Below are positions 59,421-64,000 of a DNA stretch of 64,000 nt, in pieces (the stretch's first letter is position 1; each line of letters opens with the position of its first letter). Position numbers and translations under genes: made by a program. The stretch comes from Caprella mutica. Taxonomy: Eukaryota; Arthropoda; Malacostraca; Amphipoda; Caprellidae. The stretch covers positions 62,001 through 126,000 of the forward strand of contig CANNZV010000430.1 in assembly GCA_947561585.1 (NCBI GenBank), read 5' to 3'. The notes below the pieces were generated by a model. It saw only the letters and a list, made by a program, of their open reading frames with translations, was not told the DNA's origin and searched no databases.

Positions 59421-59820
59421 GGGGTACACTGAGTCAGGGTACACTGAGTTAGGGTACACTGAGACACAGTACACTGAGACATAGTATACTGAGTCACAGC
59501 ACACTGAAAGAAAATTGCGAGTCAGCCTGACTCATCGTTTGAGTCAAAGCTGACAAAACTCCAATATTGGAGTCTTTTTTCTTGATTGACTCTACCTGAG
59601 TCAATCTGACAATAAATTAGGAGTCACTATGACTCTTGTTTTTGAGTAAAATGTTAGGATGAGTCAAATTGACTTACATTTTTGAGTTGTTTTTGGTACA
59701 AACTGAAAAACTGAAATTTTGAGTCAATTTGACTCTTATTGAGTCAGGGTACACTGAATGTAACTCAGTGTACCTGGGTTACATTCAGTGTACCTGAGTT
59801 GCATCCAGTGTACCTCACCT
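59421..59820. repeat. GTACACTGAG repeats and TGAGTCA cluster
   Basis: 59421-59515 has about five GGGTACACTGAGTCA units. Through 59750 there are at least eight TGAGTCA/TGACTCA heptamers. GTTACATTCAGTGTACCTG repeats close the stretch. Confidence 0.85.
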
Positions 59821-60394
59821 GGTTATTTTTGTACGTGGTTCTTATGGTTCAAACCACATAACTGACTTGCGGTTCACATAATTGCTGCAAATATTATTCA
59901 ATGTATATAAATTTAAACATCAAAATAAAATATTAAAAATATATTTTTATGACAATAAATAAACTGCTATATTAACGTAACCCTTCACTGCTTGGTGTGC
60001 CAAATGAGGTACAACAACAATAAATAAAAAGCAATTTAACAATTTTTTAGTCGATACAAAATGTGTTTTCCCGCACGTTGGCCTATGGTTTGTTTTGCCA
60101 TTAAAATACCATTACATGTTTCTTAACTCGAGAGGATCTTCTAATCCTTTATTTTGAGAGACAGTAAAACTTTTGCCCCCCATACTACCCATGATAAATT
60201 AAAGCAACATCAAGTATTTTAATATATGCTAATTCTCAAGACTGATATTTATTTAAGACTTCAGTGATTTAATAACAAATATAAAACTGCTTTCTTAAGT
60301 TGCGTATACAAATTTTGAAATACGTCACCAATATTATAAAATATATCTGTATATTTGGAATCTGTGAATTACTAAATGTTATATTTATTTGTAA
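59821..60394. other. No gene seen
   Basis: AT-rich. 59980-60030 (AACCCTTCACTGCTTGGTGT) resembles 46795-46830. Confidence 0.4.
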
Positions 60395-60592
60395 TATTGT
60401 TATTCGAATAACTCAAAAAGTAGTCAACCAAATTGCCTAAAATTTGGTGGGACAATTGGTCAATGTCCAAGAACCATTTGTTAAGATTTTGAGAACCATC
60501 GGGTCAAAGGTCAAGGTCATTTATAACTTAAGGAATATTGGATTAAGCGGCGGCGAAGGTATGCGCTCTATGAGTGCCCGTTCTAGTTGATA
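60395..60592 (-). repeat. Dispersed repeat with nuclear-receptor-like sites, copy D
   Basis: CGAATAACTCAAAAAGTAGT, TTGCCTAAAATTTGGTGGGA and GGGTCAAAGGTCAAGGTCAT, ending GCGGCGGCGAAGGTATGCGC. The most complete 3' end of the four. Confidence 0.9.
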
Positions 60593-60734
60593 CTAATTTT
60601 GTTAAAAGTATATAGTTGAAAATCCTACTTAAAAGTATAAGATTTGAAAATTATATACCATTATAAAATAAACTGTATTGCTCGCTCAAATATGTCAGTG
60701 CGTACATATGTTCTACCAACAGTAGAAACGGCAC

Positions 60735-61030
60735 AGACTGCATCATAAAGATACAAAGTACTTAAGTGAAAAAGACAAACAAAAACTGCATAATAAAGAT
60801 ACAAAGTACTTAGGAGAAAAAGACAACCAAAGACTGCATCATAAAGCTACAAAGTACTTAGGAGAAAAAGACAACCAAAGACTGCATCATAAAGCTACAA
60901 AGTACTTAGGAGAAAAAGACAACCAAAGACTGCATCATAAAGATACAAAGTACTTAGGAGAAAAAGACAAACAAAGACTGCATCATAAAGATACAAAGTA
61001 CTTAGGAGAAAAAGACAACCAAAAAGACAT
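60735..61030. repeat. 48-bp tandem array
   Basis: About six copies of GACTGCATCATAAAGATACA plus AAGTACTTAGGAGAAAAAGACAACCAAA in two pieces. 61125-61205 has smaller CAGACATTACAGGAA repeats. Confidence 0.92.
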
Positions 61031-61315
61031 ACCATCTAATGCTGAATCATTCCCAAATCTCTGTAAAATCTCCCTGGAATTGAATTCCCAGAAGCTTAGT
61101 TCATTGCTACAGGGAACAGGAATACAGACATTACAGAAATACAGGAATTACAGGAATACAGACATTACAGGAACAGACATTACATGAATACAGGCATTAC
61201 AGCAAGATATCAGTGTAGCATACCATTACAGTGTAGCTACAGCATGGCTCCATTTCGATATTGGTCCTATAAAACAACCATCTATCTAAAAAATTGCTAG
61301 TCATAACATCTGCCT

Positions 61316-61513
61316 GTAATAAACGCTGTAGCTTCTACACACTACTACAGAGAGTGTAAACGCTGTAGCTTCTACACACTACTACAGAGAGTGTAAACGC
61401 TGTAGCTTCTACACACTACTACAGAGAGTAGTAAACGCTGTAGCTTCTACACACTACTACAGAGAGTGTAAACGCTGTAGCTTCTACACACTACTACAGA
61501 GAGTGTAAACGAT
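61316..61513. repeat. 37-bp tandem array
   Basis: About five copies of AAACGCTGTAGCTTCTACAC plus ACTACTACAGAGAGTGT. GTAGCTTCTAC is palindromic. Confidence 0.94.
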
Positions 61514-61577
61514 GTAATGATTCAAAAAATTCCCTCTGCAGTAATACAAATACTGTAATATCTTTAACATATAGCTA

Positions 61578-62659
61578 CAGGAGTTGGGCTGGACAAAATA
61601 ATTGGAACACTTGTTAAATTTGGATAAACTATATTTAATAAGTAGTCAGCTTTTAATTCAGCTTCAATATGTCTTCAGTTGGAATCATAAAGCTTCTTGA
61701 CTTCTACCATAGGAATTACTTATCTATCAAGTCCTGTTCCAGCTCCTCCAGACAGAAGGGTGGAGGATAGCGATTCCTGACTTATCCCTCGAGAATTTCA
61801 CCACAAATGCTCAATGATATCGAGACCTGGAGATTGAAGCGGCCACTCCATGTGTTCCTGCTCAGCTGATGGTTCTTCATACCAATTATTAAAGACTTGG
61901 GAAGTGTGGATCGGAGCATTATCGTTTTAGAAGATGCAGTCACCATCAGCTACAGAGTTTGGCATATTGAATGCACCTGGTAGCAGAAAATGCTTATGTA
62001 ATCTTGCTGTTGATCCTACCATGCAAGACAACAATTGGACCAAAAGAACTCTCCGATATGGCTGTCCAAACCATTACTGAGCCTTCTCCTTGCTTCACCG
62101 TGGGAAGAAGACAGTCCGGGTTGAAACCCGTAAACTATCCCCGAAGTCGAAAAAAGAGTAAATTTGGACTCATCAGAATATTATTTCCTTCCACATATTT
62201 GAAGACCAGGTTTTTTGGTCCCAGCACTACATAATCCGCTTCCCAATGTTTTGAGAAGAAAACAGAGGTTCCTGATGATGGTTCTTTCATGGTATCCAGC
62301 TTCATGGGGCTTCGACAAACGGTTTTGGTAGAAACTGGATTGTTTAAATGCTGATTGAACTCTGCAGCATGCATCTTAGTCGCCGTAGTTCACTGGTTAT
62401 TCTTCAAAATGTGATTTAATAATCGCATATCTTAATCAGAGAACTTATAAGACGAACAAGAGTTGCTTTGAATGTTGGAGGTATTTTTCGGTTTTTCGAA
62501 TTGTGTCATCGTCCTCAATATGGTTGCTTTCGAAAAACCCAAAAGCTCAGCGATTTTGGTGATCGGAATACAATACTCAGTTCAATATTTTTGATGAATC
62601 TGAATTTTCAAGCAAGTACTAAAAAATGCTTAGTGTTCCACTTATTTTGTCCAACCCTG
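61578..62659 (-). mobile_element. Degenerate Tc1-type transposon
   Basis: Inverted ends (right end reversed: CAGGGTTGGACAAAATAAGT; left: CAGGAGTTGGGCTGGACAAA) share TTGG-ACAAAATAA-TGGAACAC, with TA at both borders. About 1,082 bp, the usual Tc1 size is nearer 1.3 kb or more, so small deletions are likely. Confidence 0.9.
61680..62580 (-). pseudogene. Broken Tc1-family transposase
   Basis: Pieces in order on the minus strand: a helix-turn-helix (ITKIAELLGFSKATILRTM), HLNNPVSTKTVCRSP, LLPTVKQGEGSVMVWTAISE, NDNAPIHTSQVFNNW and SPGLDIIEHLW. The second catalytic Asp and the Glu are recognisable, but stops (one just before NDNAP) and frame changes interrupt it. It cannot make an active enzyme. Confidence 0.88.
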
Positions 62660-63480
62660 TATAACATTACACTTTACATATATACCAATCCCTCAATAAA
62701 TATTAGCATTATTCATTTTTTGTTGCAATTGGGTGTGTGTACACGAAGGTACACTTTATAGCTTTTATATCGCCTTCTTAAAGATGGCACACATCATATA
62801 AAATACCTTGCAACGTCAATCAAAATAAAGCCGCAAAAACTCAACACGTACGTAAAATAATGGTAAAAATTACTGGCTAGATATACGTATGTATGCATTG
62901 AGTCTATATACTTATTTATATAGGGAAATGCATTGCAAATTGAGATAAAGGATATAATATAATATAAATAAAAAATTAATTTGGTTGATATACTAAGTAA
63001 TGACAGTATATGCAATAATTAATAATTAAGAAGATTATCAATAGTATGCTTATAAAATTAATACAATTAAGTATAATACATATGTTCTGAAGAACAGTAT
63101 ACGGAACACCTTACTTTGTTTGTAGGAACACTATGAGGAACAGTGCGGAACACCTTACCTGTAAGAGAAAGATAAAAAAAACATTAGTTTTTCTAAAATA
63201 AAATACAATAAAAATAAAACATATTTCACAAAAAATAACGAAAATATTATGAAAAAAAATAATTAATATTACAATAAATACATAAATTAGCATAATTTCA
63301 ATATGTTATTCACATCATTCGAATGAACATTTGCAATAAATCACACTAAATAAGCTATTAATAATGCAATGAAGACTTTAAATCAAATTAATGGCAATGT
63401 AAATCACAGAAAATAAAAATTAATTGCTAAATAGAAAATATTATAGTATTAAAATACATCATTAAATGATGGGGAGCAAT
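62660..63480. other. No gene seen
   Basis: Strongly AT-rich. 63100-63165 has a small duplication of GGAACACCTTAC(T/C). Confidence 0.4.
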
Positions 63481-63488
63481 TAAGAGAG

Positions 63489-64000
63489 ATGGGGCTATTA
63501 CCCATCAATAGTCAGTACTGTCACCCATCAATAGTCAGTACTATTACCCATCAATAGTCAGTACTGTTACGTATCAATAGCCAGTACTATTACGTATCAA
63601 TAGTCAGTACTATTATACATCAATAGCCAGTACTATCACCCATCAATAGCCAGTACTATTACCCATCAATAGTCAGTACTGTTACGTATCAATAGCCAGT
63701 ACTATTACGTATCAATAGCCAGTACTATCACCCATCAATAGTCAGTACTATTATCCATCAATAGTCAGTACTATTACCCATCAATAGTCAGTACTGTTAC
63801 GTATCAATAGCCAGTACTATTACGTATCAATAGTCAGTACTATTATACATCAATAGCCAGTACTGTCACCCATCAATAGCCAGTACTATTACCCATCAAT
63901 AGTCAGTACTGTTACGTATCAATAGCCAGTACTATTACGTATCAATAGTCAGTACTATTATACATCAATAGCCAGTACTATCACCCATCAATAGCCAGTA
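63489..64000. repeat. 23-bp tandem array with higher-order structure, runs off the window
   Basis: About 22 units of CCCATCAATAGTCAGTACTA plus TTA. Variants (CGTATC, TACATC, GCCAG, TGTTA) recur in a five-unit, 115-bp order. Confidence 0.95.

Noticed and set aside
33800..63480. Upstream dystrophin exons of longer isoforms
   Set aside because: I looked for spectrin-like peptides with splice sites on the minus strand and found none that I could support; they may lie beyond the window.

Overview
This is eukaryotic DNA from an arthropod, most likely an insect. The evidence is an AT-rich genome, short GT-AG introns, a mariner (DD37D) transposon, a Tc1 relic, and a dystrophin gene whose exon sequences resemble those of insects. 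A hemipteran is possible, but the sequence does not prove it.

The only clear host gene is dystrophin, on the minus strand from about 32.2 kb down to 12.1 kb. I reconstructed 17 coding exons with consistent GT-AG splice sites and matching phases, giving 1,736 codons plus stop. The first exon codes for about 1,013 residues of Ser/Asn-rich, probably disordered protein. It starts at its own ATG with an in-frame stop just upstream, so it is the private start of a short isoform, comparable in layout and size to Drosophila Dp186. The other 16 exons give a spectrin-like segment, WW domain, EF-hand-like region, ZZ zinc finger, C-terminal coiled coil and a short dystrophin tail.

Region by region: 1-6.7 kb is AT-rich with a few exon-like segments on the plus strand and fragments of dispersed repeats. 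6.7-7.8 kb is a 57-bp satellite. 8.7-10.0 kb is an intact mariner element with an open transposase. 10-12.1 kb is the dystrophin 3' flank with a promoter-like patch facing the other way. 12.1-32.2 kb is dystrophin, with transposon relics and satellites in its introns. 32.2-64 kb has no exon that I can support. Nearly half of it is minisatellite arrays (units of about 12 to 71 bp), separated by miniature inverted-repeat elements, dispersed repeats and one degenerate Tc1 element at 61.6-62.7 kb.

By adding up array boundaries I estimate that tandem arrays fill roughly 30% of the window. Many have units divisible by three and so stay open on both strands, producing long spurious ORFs. The most interesting signals are these: arrays that have copied the ends of dystrophin exons, the same satellite unit seeded at several loci including dystrophin introns, a CAGTG/CACTG core shared by otherwise different arrays, a dispersed element carrying nuclear-receptor-type binding sites, and a palindrome reused inside unrelated elements. 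I found no tRNA, rRNA or CRISPR array, and no new multi-gene system.
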